From Undaria pinnatifida (lineage: Eukaryota; Sar; Phaeophyceae; Laminariales; Alariaceae): DNA of 64,000 nucleotides. Of this stretch, positions 51,201-54,200 are shown piece by piece (position 1 is the stretch's first letter; each line of letters starts with the position of its first letter). A program made the translations under genes and the position numbers. The notes under the pieces are model-generated. The model did no database searches and was not told where the DNA came from. It worked only from the letters and a program-made list of their open reading frames with translations. Location of the stretch: NCBI GenBank assembly GCA_012845835.1, contig JABAKD010000006.1:5448318-5512317 (forward strand). Direction: 5' to 3'.

Positions 51201-54200
51201 CGTATTTAAGCCTCGAGGTTAGGTCTTAAGTACTTCCAACTGGAAGAGCTAGGCCATTCGATATTTTCGCATAAAAAAAACACCACATGTCTAAAACTCG
51301 AAATAGTGGTCTCTTTCAGTACGCATAAAAAGAAAAGCCGAGGAAAGATCAAACTACTTGAAAATAGACTATGATATTTCTGCACTACTCCAGACGCAGA
51401 TGGCAAGACGAGGATTTATGTCATGAGTCAGCACATGAGTGGGTGGAAACTTCGAGAAAGACCCTCCCCTGCCCATGCTGTGCGAGCTTGAACAAACGGC
51501 CAAAACAAATAACTGGTGCCTGGCAAAAACATTGAGTGCTTCGTACTCCATACTCGCTTCATATGTAGGGTACCTCGCAGGCGTCTGCCGCCTTCGGTGT
51601 GCCTCAGTGTGGCAGTCAGTACAGCAGCACAGCAGGACTGGCCCTCAACCCGGTTCAATTTCCACCCTCGAAATGTAGGCATCCGCGGGAAAGAGGCAAC
51701 AGGGTTGTAAACTGCAGCAGCAGCTCCGGCCATGCGCTACGTCGGGCACAAAAACCAAACAAAAAAATGTGTCATCGAAAAATTACAGCCTCTCAGGACG
51801 AGAGAGCAGGAGCACGAGCGCGCGACGAACTATGTCAGAGTCCCAGTTCTCTGGCCGCAGAGAACGCCAGGGTAGGAGGAGTCTCGCGGGCGTTTTCCAC
51901 CGGCTAGTTGTGCTGTAGTTGGGTTGGCTGTTGGGGTGCTGGTTGTCTGTGTGTTGTGCTGTGTTGTTTTGTTTTGTGGTGTGTTGTGTTGTGTGTGCGC
52001 TCGATCCTCGTGAATGAACAAGGACTCCTTTTCAAGTAATAGTACGTAGAGGCATGCCGCTCCACGAGAGTGGGTCGCCTCTGACCACCGCCAACGTTTC
52101 TGATGGTGTTGTACACGCAGGTTGATTAACCCGGGTTGGGGATACACCAAGCGGCTTGCTAGGTTGAGCGTTGCAATTACTGCGTGGGTGTTGTGCTGTG
52201 CTGCTGCTGCAGAGTGTCTGATGTTTCCTCGAGCTTTTGTCGTCTGAAATGCTGTTGTTTGCTGGAAAATACTCGGAAAATTGCTTCAAATATGCACTTG
52301 GGCCAAAATGTGCCCAAGTGCATATTTTGGGAAAATCCACATCTCACCGTGGTCTGCCGTGGTCGTTAGGTCGATAAAATAGACCTATTTTTTAGACATT
52401 CAAAACACGATAGGGCTTAATTTGGTTTAGAGCCAAAAATATAGGCATATCGTCAGGCTTAAATACGTCTACTACACACACGGTGGAACTTTAGTCCTCG
52501 CACGTACATCGGGGTCGCATCAAAATGTATTTGCGAGAGAATTTTCCCGCACTGCTAGACGCGGGCGCGGTGTATATGTACCCGCTGCAACGACGTGAAC
52601 TATGTCATTACTGTGAGTTCTCCCTCACAATTGACACGGTGGTTACCATACAGCAGTAGCGAAACCTGTATAAAGAGATATAAAGTAGCAACACAACTCA
52701 AGCAAAAGTAACGATGTGCACACAACAGACCATATCGGCAACAAACATCGGTATAAACTGTCTACGATCACAGCAGCAGCAAGCAACCGCAGAGAGCGGC
52801 AATAATATATAGATCATAAAAAATCAAATTTTATTGAGAACGGGATTTTTTTCTGGATGGACCGAGGAGAATAAATACACAAGACCTTTACTCTCATCAA
52901 AAGAACATACACAGCGGATTTACAATAGAGCACCACCAGCAAGCAGCACGTAGTCCATAGACTCTAAGAGTTGATTGTCATATGAGCAACGACGGGAACT
53001 ATGTCATTACTGTGAGTTCTCCCTCACAATTGACACGGTGGTTACCATACAGCAGTAGCGAAACCTGTATAAAGAGATATAAAGTAGCAACACAACTCAA
53101 GCAAAAGTAACGATGTGCACACAACAGACCATATCGGCAACAAACATCGGTATAAACTGTTCAACTGTTTAAGCGCGCGGGGAAAAATACTGGACACAGA
53201 AAACACACAACAAATTGACACCAATGATTCCTCTAACAGCAGCGACAGCAGTACAAACCCATCAGACAGCGAAAATGATCAAGACAACAACAGCGGCAAC
53301 AATAACAATTCTGGTCAATGGTCCATTATTCCCGAGATTGGTGATGGTGCATGTTTATTAAGATGTATCTCGCGTCGTGTGCACAACAACCCAGCTTTAC
53401 ATCACATCGTCCGTGCACATATTATTGCCCACATCACAACCAATTTGTACACCGTTATCCCAGGATCAGGTTTCAAAACTTTCCACGACAGCATCTTAGC
53501 TGGAGCAAATCAAGAACTTGTGGAAGTCGCTGGATCTCAACCTACAGTAACTACATATTCGAGTGTTGAAGAGTATCTCCACTTCATGTCACAGCCTTAC
53601 GCATATGCTACAAACGTAGAATTAATTGCTGCCACGCAGTTATAAGGAGTGGACTTTCGAATAACTTATCACACCGAGCCTCAGCAATATCCCAACCCTC
53701 CTCCTCCAAATGTCTGTGATATCTTATATTATCCACATTCATTCCACTACGCATCCCTCCGATATACACCTTCTGCATAAATACTTCATCATCAGTTGTA
53801 GTCATTCGACTTGCGTCGCCCCCGGGAGGCACGTGTCCACCTCCCGAAGGGGAACCTTGTACTATCATACCATCATACTATCACGCTATCATACTATCAT
53901 ACTATCATATCACATATACTATCATACTATCATACTATCATACTAGACTATTATACTATCATACTTTCATACCATCATACTATCATACTATCACGCTATC
54001 ATACTATCACATCATCATACTATCACACTATCACACTTTCATACAATCACACAATCATACTACCATACTATCATACTATCATACACGCACGAGGTGATAC
54101 CGTACGTCACTGACGGAAACACGTTGGGCGAATAGTTTTGGCGCGGCATCTATATAGCTAGCCATCCCATGTGGGATTAATACCGTAAAATTAAAACAGC

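Noticed and set aside
52587-53160. Retroviral-type LTR pair
   Set aside because: No TG...CA ends, no primer-binding site after copy 1 and no target-site duplication were seen.
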